Of a stretch of DNA of 45,089 bases, positions 7,330 through 15,926 are shown piece by piece. A program made the position numbers and the translations under genes. Under the pieces are notes generated by a model. It made no database searches. It saw only the letters and a program-made list of their open reading frames with translations, and was not told where the DNA came from. Source of the stretch: Rhodoferax ferrireducens (lineage in GTDB: Bacteria > Pseudomonadota > Gammaproteobacteria > Burkholderiales > Burkholderiaceae_C); assembly GCA_002083775.1 (NCBI GenBank), contig MTEI01000024.1, positions 1 through 45,089 on the forward strand, given 5' to 3'. Position 1 is the stretch's first letter. The number at the start of each line of letters is the position of its first letter.

Positions 7330-8655
7330 TTACTCCCAGTCCAGGGTCTGCAGATAGCGTTTCGCTTTCGGGTAATTGGCGTTGGCCGCAAGTTCAAGCA
7401 ACCTGCGAGCCTCTTTGGCATCACGCGGCACGCCAGTACCTTCAAAATAGAGATGAGCCAGTTCTGTTTGTGCCACCGCAAAACCCGCGTTGGATGCCTT
7501 GCGCAACCAGGCGCGCGCCTTGATGACCAGATCCGGCGTATCTGACGTTGAAATGCCGACCTCCGATGTTGATGATTTGGTCAGCGCATAAAGTCCCAAG
7601 GTGGTCTGCGCAAGCACGCTACCGCCCGTGGCTTTGTGGGACAACAGGGCCCAGTCATCTGTCGTCATGCGATTAATGGCGCCTTGCATATCGTCTACCA
7701 CTTGAACCCACTGCGGTTCGGTCAGATTCAGGTACCAAAGCTCACCGCTCACATCGATGGTTGAATCACTGCCATCACGGCGCCTGGGTTTATTGCTGCC
7801 CCGCGCCTCCTTAGAAGGCAGGGATCGACCCGCAACCACCGTGACACCCTCGGGTGGCAAAAAGAAATACTCTTCTGACAGCGAGGACTCAAACCAGGGA
7901 ATCTGGTCATCCTGCGTTTTGTTGCGAACCTGGACGCCGACTTTCTTGAGCACGGCCTCGATTGACAAATTCGGTTCCAGCATCACTTGCGCCAGTGCCG
8001 CTGTGTAGACACTGTTGGCATCTTGTCCATCTGCGGCCAGTTGCCCTGGTGAGGTGGAATATGCAACGACCGTACCTACCGGCGCTTGTACTGGTGCCAA
8101 GCCCAAATTGTTAAAACTTCGGTACTTGATCGGGGCTTCTGGTTGAAACGGGTTGTCCCGGCAGGCATCCAAAACCACAATGTTGACGGACGACTTAGAC
8201 GCCGACATGCGCTCCAGCAAGGTTTTAAGTGGGTATGCCCGCAATGGCACCGATTGCTCACTCGTGATCTTCATGTCCACCGGCACCAAATAGCTGGCAC
8301 CACCAATCTGCATGCCGTGGCCTGCATAAAAAACCATCGCGGTGGCGCCCTCAGGCAAGTTGTCGGCAAACTCGGTCACCGCCGTGATCATCCGGACACG
8401 GTCCATGTCGGTGCTTTGTTGAACTTTGAATCCCAATTTACGCAGGGACTGTGCGATCAGCCTGCTGTCATTGATGGCGTTCTTCAAATTGCGCCGATGG
8501 CCTGCGTAATTGCTGTTGCCGATCACCAGGGCAAATTTGGGAACTCCTGTATTTGAAGACGGCGGACCGTCCTGAGCTTGAACGGAACATACAACAACGA
8601 TAGATATCAGCCAGGTGATGCCACAAAAACGAACCGCGCGACCTATGCCCGCCAT
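7330..8655 (-). CDS. Exported caspase-like (peptidase C14) protein with Sel1 repeats
   Basis: A signal peptide (AGIGRAVRFCGITWLISI... VQAQ) leads into a caspase-fold domain: strand ALVIGNSNY, catalytic His in FYAGHGMQ and catalytic Cys in VVLDACRDNPF. After a low-complexity linker, the C-terminus has one or two Sel1 repeats (ARAWLRKASNAGFAVAQTEL and the following copy), a protein-binding solenoid. Metacaspase-type enzymes cleave after Lys or Arg; the target is unknown. ATG 8655 starts 8 bases after the anti-sigma stop; a GTG at 8676 would overlap it but spoils the signal. It is the third gene of the sigma/anti-sigma operon and faces a CHAT protease, of the same peptidase clan, across the divergent promoter. 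Confidence 0.88.
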   Translation of the reverse strand: MAGIGRAVRFCGITWLISIVVVCSVQAQDGPPSSNTGVPKFALVIGNSNYAGHRRNLKNAINDSRLIAQSLRKLGFKVQQSTDMDRVRMITAVTEFADNLPEGATAMVFYAGHGMQIGGASYLVPVDMKITSEQSVPLRAYPLKTLLERMSASKSSVNIVVLDACRDNPFQPEAPIKYRSFNNLGLAPVQAPVGTVVAYSTSPGQLAADGQDANSVYTAALAQVMLEPNLSIEAVLKKVGVQVRNKTQDDQIPWFESSLSEEYFFLPPEGVTVVAGRSLPSKEARGSNKPRRRDGSDSTIDVSGELWYLNLTEPQWVQVVDDMQGAINRMTTDDWALLSHKATGGSVLAQTTLGLYALTKSSTSEVGISTSDTPDLVIKARAWLRKASNAGFAVAQTELAHLYFEGTGVPRDAKEARRLLELAANANYPKAKRYLQTLDWE

Positions 8656-8663
8656 GTCAAGCT

Positions 8664-9317
8664 TCACTTGGCGCACTCTGGCGGCAATTGACGTTCTTTC
8701 ACTACCACCACCTCTTCCACCAGCGGACTGGTGCGCAACATGGCTTGGGTTTCCTCAAGGGATCGACCCGCCGGTACAGCCAGCCAAAGTGCCCCGGTTT
8801 CAGTCGGACCGTTCTGAATGATGGCTTCAACGCTTCGCAAGATCAGCAGAATGTCTGCATGCTTGGCTTCAGGGTTAAATTGAACCCGTATCGCCGGTGC
8901 GCTGGTGCATTCCGGTCGAACACCTCGGAAGCCATCCGGCTCAGGGCCACTCGACAGCAGCGAGCCGATGATGCCCGCTTGGGCAAGGACGACCATGCTA
9001 ACCACCGCCAGAGCGGGCGCAGGAATCCGCACCACGCCCTGCAACCAATTCACCGCCTTTTGCAGCAGCGACGGTGTGGGTCGAGATGCCCTCAACTCAC
9101 CCAGCAGTCGCTCCAGCCGTTGTGCCTCGGGCACCTTGGAGGTCGTGTTGCGGGTGGACTCACGCAAGATTTGCATGAACTTCAGTTCATTTTCGGCATT
9201 GGGGTGTGTTGCCAGGTAGGCATCGACCCAGTCGTGGTCCTTGGCATCCAGGGTGCCATTCACGTAAAAGGGCAGCAACTCTACAAAGCGTTGGCGCTCA
9301 CTGTGGGCATCAACCAT
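8664..9317 (-). CDS. Membrane anti-sigma factor
   Basis: 217 residues from ATG 9317. The N-terminal 85 residues form a small helical domain (ERQRFVELLPFYVNGTLDAK...) like anti-sigma domains that hold ECF sigma factors, but without the HxxxCxxC zinc motif. One membrane span lies around residues 98-120 (PAPALAVVSMVVLAQAGII), and the C-terminal part with two Cys would be periplasmic, including a strand pattern VRVQFNPEA-like near residue 145. It overlaps the end of the sigma gene by 8 bases, the usual arrangement for a sigma/anti-sigma pair. Its role would be to keep the sigma factor at the membrane until an envelope signal arrives. Confidence 0.82.
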   Translation of the reverse strand: MVDAHSERQRFVELLPFYVNGTLDAKDHDWVDAYLATHPNAENELKFMQILRESTRNTTSKVPEAQRLERLLGELRASRPTPSLLQKAVNWLQGVVRIPAPALAVVSMVVLAQAGIIGSLLSSGPEPDGFRGVRPECTSAPAIRVQFNPEAKHADILLILRSVEAIIQNGPTETGALWLAVPAGRSLEETQAMLRTSPLVEEVVVVKERQLPPECAK

Positions 9318-9891
9318 GACGGCCTCCTTCAATCCAGCGTGACACACAATCACGCATGCGTTGACGCGCATTGAACAGCCTGGACTTCACAGTACCCACC
9401 GGACAGTTCTGAAGTTTGGCGACCTCCTCCAGACTAGCATCTTCGTAATAAACCCAGAACATGGCCTCGCGGTGGTCTGCAGGCAAGCGGTCAAGGCAGT
9501 AGCGCACAGCATCAGCATCTTGTGCGGATTCAAACCGAGCCACGAAATCCCAATTGGGATCAGGCGCGTTTTCGAGGATTTGCTCATCCACGTCTTGCAA
9601 AACCAACTCGTTCTTTTGCTTGCGCCACAGGTCAATAGCTTTGTTCCTGGCAATGCTACATAACCAAGTCGAAAACTTGGCTTTAAAGCCAAAGGCTTGC
9701 GGATCCTTAAAAACAGACAAAAAAACATCGTGAGTCAGCTCCTCGGCAGCGGCATCCACTGTCACGCGGTGGCGAACAAAGGCGTAAACATATGGAGAAT
9801 AGTGGCGGTAAAGCCGTGTACAAGCTTTGTCGTCTGATCGGCCAATCTGGTTCAGTAATTCGGCGAGGGTTTGATCTGGCAGGTCGGTCAT
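9310..9891 (-). CDS. ECF-type RNA polymerase sigma factor
   Basis: 193 residues, typical ECF length. Region 2 is residues about 22-90, with ELTHDVFLSVF and STWLCSIARNKAIDLWRKQ (the -10 recognition helix). Region 4 is residues about 130-185, with RLPADHREAMFWVYYEDASL and the helix-turn-helix VAKLQNCPVGTVKSRLFNAR. The sigma region 3 is absent as expected. It heads a minus-strand operon with an anti-sigma factor and a caspase-like protein, and shares its upstream region with the divergent CHAT gene, which suggests that it controls both directions. I could not define its promoter motif. Confidence 0.92.
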   Translation of the reverse strand: MTDLPDQTLAELLNQIGRSDDKACTRLYRHYSPYVYAFVRHRVTVDAAAEELTHDVFLSVFKDPQAFGFKAKFSTWLCSIARNKAIDLWRKQKNELVLQDVDEQILENAPDPNWDFVARFESAQDADAVRYCLDRLPADHREAMFWVYYEDASLEEVAKLQNCPVGTVKSRLFNARQRMRDCVSRWIEGGRHG

Positions 9892-10061
9892 TGAACAATT
9901 TTTGCCACAGCAATGGCTGCGACGCTATGTCAGAAAGAGGGGAGCGCCTTTAGAAACGGCACACATGGACTGAGCATAGTGCATAAATATTTCAAATGAC
10001 AACAATGCCATACTAATGTGCAACTCACAAAATACGCCCTCATGCGGCCAATGGGATACCA

Positions 10062-12968
10062 ATGCATCGATCTGTGACGCCAATCAGGCGCCACCTCACG
10101 CACTTCGCAGCAGGGGCTGTCCTGATGTTGGGCGCCCATCTGCCAACTTGGGCACAAGTGGGTGCGTGGGACCAGCTCAATTCACAGGCGGTCGAGTTCA
10201 ATCGTCGGGGTGACTATCAGAAGGCAACCCAGGTGGCCCTTCAAGCCCTTGAGCTCGCAGAGAAGGCGCCTGACCCCGAGAGCAATCAGCTCGGGACCAG
10301 TCTGGACAATCTGGCAGAGTTGTATCGGACGCAAAAGCAAGTTGAACTGGCAGAGCCAGTGGCTCGTCGTGCAGTGACATTTTGGGAAGGCTACCTGGGT
10401 CCAGATCACCCCTATCTGGCAACCCCACTGTCGCGTTTGGCGGCGATATATCGCATGCAGCGGCAATACGGGCAGGCCTTGCCTCTGGTCACGCGTGCTT
10501 TGGCCATTCAGGAAAAAGCGCTGGCACCAGGCCATCCGCAGACTTTGGCGAGTATGCGAGTGTTGGCGCAGATCCATGAGGTCCAAGGCCAGTATGTTCT
10601 GGCCGAGTCGCTTTACAAACGTATGTTGTCAGTGCAGGAAGAAACTTTGGGTCTGGAGCACGTCGATGTGGCCATCAGCTTGTACCAGCTTGCATCTTTG
10701 TACTCGACCCAAGCGAAACCGACGCTTGCAGAGCCGTTGTTTAAACGGTCGCTGGCCATCAGTGACCAGCGCCTCGGGGTTGACAACCCAATTGCCACGG
10801 CAAATCTGTATGGACTCGTCAACACCTATGTCCAACTGGGCCAGACTGGCCGGGCCGCACCTCTTTATGACCGGGTTTTGGCCAACCTCACCAAGCTCAA
10901 GGGCCCTTTTGACCCGGCGATGGTCGCCTTCATGCTTCATCTCGCCCCACAAGACATGACGGGAAGTCAGCTTGTGCAAGCCGAGCATGTCTTTAGGCGG
11001 AACCTCGCCGACCAAGAAACGCAACTCGGTTCAGAAGCGCCGGAATTGCTTGGCAACCTGATCAAGCTGGCCGAAATCAGCCGCGTCCAGGGCCAACTGG
11101 TCCAGGCCGAGCAACTGTTGATGCGGGCGTTGCTGATCGAAGAACGCCTGGGCTTGGTTGACCATCCGGGTATGGCCCTGATCTTGAACCTGCTCGCCAA
11201 GGTTTACAGCGCCCAAGGCCATAGCTTGAAAGCGCTTGACACGGTGCGCCGCGTGACGACCATCTATCAACATCGCATCCTTGCCGGGGCGACAACGGAC
11301 AACAGCGCGGAAGAAGCCAAGTGGAATCACGATGGCTTTGTGTCCCATCTGGAGCTTCTGGCGCGAAATCCTGACCATGAACCCTCGGAACATGTTGCCG
11401 ACGAGGCCTTCAAGGTGGTGCAACTGGCACAAACATCCAGAACAGCTGCTGCCGTTGCCAAAATGTCCGCCCGTTTTGGCAGTGGCGACGATGAACTGGC
11501 CGATCTGATCAGACGCAAGCAGGATGCCGCTGAGCACATGACCAAAACCGAGGTGCAATTGCGCATCGCCGCTGGCAAGAAGCCGCAACACCGCCAGATT
11601 TCAGATGAAAAGCGTTTGCGTGATGACATCACACTTTTGGCGCAAAGCGTCAGCAAGCTGGATTCAGAACTGAATCAACGCTTTCCCAGCTACCAGATGT
11701 TGACCAGACCGCTTCCGGTGTCTTTGCATCATGTTCAGACGCTGCTGCAACCTGCAAAAGCCATGCTGGTCTATGAGTTGGCTCCATCCAATAGTTTTGT
11801 CTGGGTCATCACCCCTGAGCGCACTCAATTTTTGCCGCTACAGGTGGACTTTAAGGAGATCGCAGCCCAAGTGGCCAAGGTACGCGCCGAGATGGACTCG
11901 GATGCAAACGGGCGACCACAACGTGTGAGCCTGGACACGCTGCATGATCTCTATAAAAGGCTGTTTGCCCCTGCTGAGCCCCTGTTGGCCGACATTCAGC
12001 ACATCATGGTGGTGGCCTCGGGTCCTTTGCAGAGTCTGCCATTTGCCATGTTGGTGACGGCACCCTCACCGGAAATCCGCTCGTCAGAGGACTATGCCAA
12101 GGTGGACTGGCTGGCAAAGCGGGTTGCACTTTCAGCACTTCCGGCAGTCAGTTCTCTGGGGGCATTGCGTCGAATTTCCAAAACGGGTGATGCGCAAGAG
12201 CCATTTGCTGGCTTTGGTGACCCGTTGATCGGAGATCGACTGAACACAATGCCTGGTAAACGTCGCGGCGTTGACGTGCAAGACATTTTCTTGTCGACCA
12301 AGGTCGTGCTCGACGGCACTGGCACCACCTTTGGACAACCAGAGATTGCAGATGTTGAGGCGATTCGTGAGAAGCCTGGCTTGCCGGAAACGGCAGATGA
12401 GTTGCGCGCCATGACGATCTCACTGAAAGGGACACAGCAATTTCTCTGGTTGGGCGACAGGTTTACCGAGACGCAAGTCAAACGCGTTGACCTGGCGAAA
12501 TTCCGTATGCTTGCCTTTGCCACGCATGGCGTGATGGCTGGCGAAATTCATGGTTTGGGTGAACCCGGATTGATCCTCACGCCACCGCGCCTGGGCAGCG
12601 TCGCTGATGATGGCTATCTGTCGGCCAGTGAAATAGCTGGCCTCAAACTTAACGCTGATCTGGTCGTGCTGTCTGCCTGCAATACCGCTGCTGCCGATGG
12701 CACTCCCGGTGCCGAGGGGTTCTCTGGATTGACCAAGGCGTTTCTGTATGCGGGCGCCCGAAGTTTGCTGGTGTCACATTGGTCAGTTGACAGCGATGCC
12801 ACGGTGAAATTGACCACAGCCCTGTTGACTGAATACGTGGCCCACCCAAGCCAGGGCAAGGCCTCAGCGCATCGCAAAGCGATGCTGAAGCTGATCAATG
12901 AACGCAAATACGCTCACCCATTGTTTTGGGCCCCATTTGTCGTGGTGGGTGAAGGCCGCGCAAAATAA
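10062..12968 (+). CDS. Exported TPR-CHAT protein (caspase-clan protease domain)
   Basis: 968 residues. A signal peptide ends in WAQ at about residue 32. Residues about 35-420 hold tetratricopeptide repeats of the kinesin-light-chain type (for example NLAELYRTQKQVELAEPVAR, about 42 residues apart). A helical linker follows, and the C-terminal third is a CHAT domain: catalytic His 822 in AFATHGV and Cys 873 in VVLSACNT, with the family ending GAEGFSGLTKAFLYAGA and VSHWSVDS. CHAT domains are clan CD cysteine proteases, usually activated through attached repeats. It is transcribed away from the sigma/anti-sigma/caspase operon; two exported proteases of the same clan around one envelope sigma factor suggest a surveillance or cleavage cascade in the periplasm. 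Confidence 0.9.
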   Translation: MHRSVTPIRRHLTHFAAGAVLMLGAHLPTWAQVGAWDQLNSQAVEFNRRGDYQKATQVALQALELAEKAPDPESNQLGTSLDNLAELYRTQKQVELAEPVARRAVTFWEGYLGPDHPYLATPLSRLAAIYRMQRQYGQALPLVTRALAIQEKALAPGHPQTLASMRVLAQIHEVQGQYVLAESLYKRMLSVQEETLGLEHVDVAISLYQLASLYSTQAKPTLAEPLFKRSLAISDQRLGVDNPIATANLYGLVNTYVQLGQTGRAAPLYDRVLANLTKLKGPFDPAMVAFMLHLAPQDMTGSQLVQAEHVFRRNLADQETQLGSEAPELLGNLIKLAEISRVQGQLVQAEQLLMRALLIEERLGLVDHPGMALILNLLAKVYSAQGHSLKALDTVRRVTTIYQHRILAGATTDNSAEEAKWNHDGFVSHLELLARNPDHEPSEHVADEAFKVVQLAQTSRTAAAVAKMSARFGSGDDELADLIRRKQDAAEHMTKTEVQLRIAAGKKPQHRQISDEKRLRDDITLLAQSVSKLDSELNQRFPSYQMLTRPLPVSLHHVQTLLQPAKAMLVYELAPSNSFVWVITPERTQFLPLQVDFKEIAAQVAKVRAEMDSDANGRPQRVSLDTLHDLYKRLFAPAEPLLADIQHIMVVASGPLQSLPFAMLVTAPSPEIRSSEDYAKVDWLAKRVALSALPAVSSLGALRRISKTGDAQEPFAGFGDPLIGDRLNTMPGKRRGVDVQDIFLSTKVVLDGTGTTFGQPEIADVEAIREKPGLPETADELRAMTISLKGTQQFLWLGDRFTETQVKRVDLAKFRMLAFATHGVMAGEIHGLGEPGLILTPPRLGSVADDGYLSASEIAGLKLNADLVVLSACNTAAADGTPGAEGFSGLTKAFLYAGARSLLVSHWSVDSDATVKLTTALLTEYVAHPSQGKASAHRKAMLKLINERKYAHPLFWAPFVVVGEGRAK

Positions 12969-13035
12969 ACATCCAGGTCGGTCAAGCGGACCTCTGAGCA
13001 AAATGGATCAAATTGTGCGACTGCGACCAATTTAA

Positions 13036-13356
13036 CCTACAAGCGCCAAGCTGGTCAAAACGAAGATGGCAAAGAGCACGTTGGATGCGGGCTGGTCATC
13101 ACTGAAGACGATGTTGGAATACAAGAGCCATCAGGCCGGTATCGTCTTTGAAGAGGTCGATGAGGCCTTTACAACCCAAACTTGTTCGTGCTGTAGGAGC
13201 AATCCTGCCAGCAGTCCGAAAGGTAGAACAGGTCTTGGAATAAGAGAGTGGACTTGCAGCTCTTGCGGATCGGTCCACGACCGCGATGTGAACGCTGCAA
13301 TGAATATTCTCGCGCTCGGACATGGGCGTCTCGCAGGAGGAATCCTCGCACTTTAG
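13036..13356 (+). pseudogene. tnpB: C-terminal fragment of an IS200/IS605 TnpB
   Basis: Only the last 106 or so residues of TnpB remain. They include KLVKTKMAKSTLDAGW, the TCSCC...CSSC zinc ribbon and the last RuvC acidic motif HDRDVNAAMNIL, followed by the family tail GHGRLAGG. Upstream in frame a TAA stops the reading at 13033, so the nuclease core is gone and the protein cannot cut. TnpB is an RNA-guided nuclease; its guide RNA normally overlaps the 3' end of the gene and runs into flanking DNA. Here the sequence after the stop (GGGGAGGATGTCAAC, to about 13374) could be the old guide-scaffold end and element border. The matching N-terminal end is not next to it. Confidence 0.82.
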
Positions 13357-13375
13357 GGCGGGGAGGATGTCAACT

Positions 13376-13758
13376 GGACAGAAGGTGACAAGCGCTATCG
13401 GCGCAAGAGCGGCCCTGACCCTGATGCGCAGCTTCAGCCGATTCGGGGCGATGCTCTGGGCATTTTCGCAATCAATCATGAGAAGCTCCCACAGGCAAGA
13501 AGTAACTGCTCTGGAAACAGGGAGCAGAACGGGCTGATAGCGGTAGGAGTTTTCATCGGAACGCCTGGCTGAAGCAGCCGACCATGGGTGGTTCCTTTCG
13601 TTGAAGTCGGAAACACATCAACAACTGATCGTAGACGAGATTGGGCGAATTGCGTTTCGCAATACGAAGGCGCAACTGACTGTAAAAACGATCAGTCGCA
13701 AGGCTCATTCTGTGAGCCCCGCGACCTCTATCATGGACCCCAAGGCGCAACAAAACAC
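13376..13758. other. Gene-free stretch after the TnpB remnant
   Basis: About 380 bases. Short frames exist on both strands but they overlap, have no good ribosome sites and show no known motif. It is probably element debris and flanking DNA. The right end leads into a strong promoter. Confidence 0.45.
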
Positions 13759-13787
13759 TTGCATTTCAGAGGGGAGATTGCTATAAT
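13759..13787 (+). promoter_or_regulatory. Strong sigma-70 promoter
   Basis: TTGCAT at 13759-13764 and a perfect TATAAT at 13782-13787, spaced 17 bases apart. Transcription should start near 13794. No protein gene begins for about 500 bases downstream, so it most likely drives the small RNA at 13794-13927. Confidence 0.75.
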
Positions 13788-13793
13788 GGCATC

Positions 13794-13927
13794 TGCGCTG
13801 ATTTACGGTTTACTTGCAGAGCGCGTTACAAATAACTGCTAAAGCAACTAAAGCCTGCTTTGGCATTTTTCGAGCCCGCTGTAGTGAAAACTGCAGACCG
13901 TTCGAGATTGAGGAAGCAGGCTTTTTT
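13794..13927 (+). ncRNA. Candidate structured small RNA
   Basis: The interval starts 7 bases after a perfect -10 box and ends in a terminator. The RNA would be about 134 nucleotides. Its 3' half forms a long hairpin: AAGCCTGCTT (13851-13860) with AAGCAGGCTT (13914-13923), and inside it a TCGA/TCGA helix and CTGTAG/CTGCAG around TGAAAA. In the 5' half GCGCT and AGCGC can pair. No frame within has a ribosome site. I do not match it to 6S RNA, tmRNA or RNase P RNA. The assignment rests on promoter, structure and terminator only. Confidence 0.55.
13851..13927 (+). terminator. Terminator of the small RNA
   Basis: The 10-base arms 13851-13860 and 13914-13923 are perfectly complementary and are followed by a run of T (13922-13927). 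The loop between them is long (53 bases) but itself folds into a hairpin, which brings the arms together. Confidence 0.6.
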
Positions 13928-14293
13928 GCTTTCTGAAATGGGCCTTGAGGTGTGAATTCACCATAGACCCGTCGCTGGATTTGATCGAAAGATTGCCAGG
14001 GCGACTCATAAATGCTGGCTAAAGCAGCGGCTCTCCGACCTGTCGGAAAGCCATTTTGATAGTGACTTTTGGAGAGCCCGACATGACCTTTTCTATCCCC
14101 ACCCCGATGTCCTAGCGGCATTCAACGTCTGAAGCATTGACACCGCGTTAGCGGAAGTGCGCCCAATTCCGGGTGCAGCTTTCCGATCGCGGAACGGGGA
14201 AAGCTTTGCCTGCAACTTGTTGACTTGGTGGTTGCAGCGGGGCTAGTTCCAATTCGCGACAGCGCGGTGACAGGACGTTGAAAAGGAGAAGTC
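13928..14293. other. Structured leader region before the 14.3-22.9 kb cluster
   Basis: No gene seen. Three inverted repeats stand out: GGCTCTCC (14029-14036) with GGAGAGCC (14071-14078), a small CCGA/TCGG hairpin inside it (14035-14046), and AGCTTTCC (14177-14184) with GGAAAGCT (14198-14205). These may be a leader, an attenuator or regulator sites for the cluster that starts at 14294. AAAAGGAGAAG is the ribosome site of that first gene. Confidence 0.45.
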
Positions 14294-14698
14294 ATGTCCA
14301 CCACCACGTTTATCGAGGCCACTTCGGCCGATCCGGTCATCCGGGAATTGCATCGCAAAGCGGTGCGCCTTCTGAACGATCCATCACTGGATCGCCGCAA
14401 GAGGGAGTTCCATATGAGGCAGCTGCAAAGCATCCTCATTGAACACCAGGCAAAGCAGGCGGCCAAGGCCGCCAGATTAGCTGAGAAGAAAGCCGCACGT
14501 GAGCAGGTGTCACGTGAAAACCGCAACCAGGGGGTTGCTGACCCGAGCCAGGTGTTGGCCCGCCGCCGTGAATTCGGCAAGGTTGCTGTGCAGGCAGATG
14601 CTCAAGAGGCACCGCCCACGGCAACCCAAGCTGTCGCTGCCAACGATGGCCAGTTATCCGGGCGCAGACGTCCGGTACTCACGCTCAAGCGAGCTTGA
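14294..14698 (+). CDS. Small basic helical protein, unknown
   Basis: 134 residues, rich in Ala, Arg, Lys and Gln. Residues about 15-75 are predicted helix with a likely coiled coil (IEHQAKQAAKAARLAEKKAA), the rest is disordered and basic at the end (GRRRPVLTLKRA). I do not recognise the family; the charge would fit binding nucleic acid or a partner of the cluster. AAAAGGAGAAG precedes the ATG. It is the first gene of the plus-strand array that runs to 22.9 kb, with the deacetylase-like gene 92 bases downstream. Confidence 0.65.
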   Translation: MSTTTFIEATSADPVIRELHRKAVRLLNDPSLDRRKREFHMRQLQSILIEHQAKQAAKAARLAEKKAAREQVSRENRNQGVADPSQVLARRREFGKVAVQADAQEAPPTATQAVAANDGQLSGRRRPVLTLKRA

Positions 14699-14790
14699 GG
14701 TACGCGGCTGACGGAGCCATCCGTCGCCCAAGTCAACCGCAGTGCCAGCACTGCGGGCTTTCAGTCATCAGCAACCAAGAAGGAGTTTTC

Positions 14791-15645
14791 ATGAAAGTTT
14801 TTTACCGTCCCGAGCTGGTCGCACCTGCACAGCACTCCTCGCCATCGGCTCACAAGCCCCGGCTGGTTGTTGAAGACTGGATCCGCCACTTCGGTGATGC
14901 CATCGAAGTGCTGGGCTTTGAGCCAGCTAGCGATGAGCAGATGGGGCGTGCGCATGACCCTGATTTTGTGGCTGGCGTGCTCTCTGGCTCATTGCTCAAT
15001 GGGTTCGGCAACCGGGATCGCCGGGTTGCGGCGTCACTCCCGTTTACATCGGGGTCCATGGTGGCAGCTGCCGAGCATGCCGTACTGCACCGTGAAGTGG
15101 TTTGTTCGCCGACCTCAGGTTTTCACCATGCGGGGTATCACAACGCCGGTGGCTATTGCACCTTCAATGGTCTGATGGTCGCTGCGTTGGCCGTGAAGGA
15201 TGCTGGCCTGGTCCAACGGGTGGCCATCCTGGACTGTGATGCGCATTACGGCAATGGCACGGACTCGATCATCCGCACGCTGAACATCGACTGGATTGAG
15301 CACCACACGCAGGGGCTCAAGTTCAGCACAGCAAGGCAAGCAGCCAGCTGTGCCTACGAAAGCTGGCTGAACGCTGCCATTGAGAAGTGTCTGGCCTGCG
15401 ATCTGGTGCTTTACCAGGCCGGTGCAGATCCACACATGGAGGACCCCTTGGGCGGAATTTTGACCACAGAGCAGATGGCCACACGAGACCGGGTCGTTTT
15501 CGAAAAGCTCGGACACCTGCCCATGGTCTGGAATCTAGCCGGTGGTTACCAGGTGGTGCTGGGGGACACAGAGGCCCAGCGGATTGAGCCGGTGCTGGCC
15601 CTGCATCGGCAGACCGCCAACCTGCACAGCGAGGTATTTGCCTGA
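14791..15645 (+). CDS. Histone deacetylase-like (class II/acetoin utilisation family) zinc hydrolase
   Basis: 284 residues from ATG 14791 (AAGGAG upstream). Arginase/deacetylase fold motifs are intact: His pair 112-113 in GFHHAGYHNAGGYCTFNG, zinc ligands Asp 150 and His 152 in DCDAHYGNGT and Asp 213 in AGADPH, and Tyr 253 in LAGGYQ. Bacterial members remove acetyl or similar groups from polyamines, small amides or lysines. It is shorter than usual (about 300-370), with variations such as YGNG where HGDG is common. A second, different member lies at 27849-28796. Its place beside a MoxR/VWA pair is unusual and suggests that it acts on a cluster partner or a special metabolite. Confidence 0.85.
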   Translation: MKVFYRPELVAPAQHSSPSAHKPRLVVEDWIRHFGDAIEVLGFEPASDEQMGRAHDPDFVAGVLSGSLLNGFGNRDRRVAASLPFTSGSMVAAAEHAVLHREVVCSPTSGFHHAGYHNAGGYCTFNGLMVAALAVKDAGLVQRVAILDCDAHYGNGTDSIIRTLNIDWIEHHTQGLKFSTARQAASCAYESWLNAAIEKCLACDLVLYQAGADPHMEDPLGGILTTEQMATRDRVVFEKLGHLPMVWNLAGGYQVVLGDTEAQRIEPVLALHRQTANLHSEVFA

Positions 15646-15694
15646 GTGCAGGTCAGACAGATCAAAATTAATTCACAAAACCAGGAGAAATGAA

Positions 15695-15901
15695 ATGAAA
15701 ACAGTCATTGCACAAACGGGAGATTTCGTGCGCCAGGTTGAGATTGTGCCCATCAGTGCACAACCCGGCACTTACCAGCTGCAATTTAGCAGTCAGTTGA
15801 CATCAGCACGAAACCCGCTGGAGTGGCAACGCAATTTTGGTCTTGTGCTGCAGAAAAGCGAGTTGCACAAGCTCAATGAACTGATCAACGCGGTCCTTTA
15901 A
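15695..15901 (+). CDS. 68-residue conserved-looking protein of the cluster
   Basis: MKTVIAQTGDFVRQVEIVPI begins a small alpha/beta protein without signal peptide or membrane span. The end, WQRNFGLVLQKSELHKLNEL, looks like an amphipathic helix. It has a strong ribosome site (AGGAG) and sits 49 bases after the deacetylase and 25 before the PcfJ-like gene. I do not recognise it; it could be a binding partner or inhibitor of a neighbour. Confidence 0.65.
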   Translation: MKTVIAQTGDFVRQVEIVPISAQPGTYQLQFSSQLTSARNPLEWQRNFGLVLQKSELHKLNELINAVL

Positions 15902-15926
15902 AGGCTGCAAAAGAAGGGGGTGAAAA

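Noticed and set aside
10182..11591. Long minus-strand frames inside the CHAT gene
   Set aside because: They are shadows of the GC-rich plus-strand coding sequence, without motifs or starts.
13588..13842. 84-residue open frame across the small-RNA promoter
   Set aside because: It runs through the -10 box and into the RNA, has no ribosome site and no motif.
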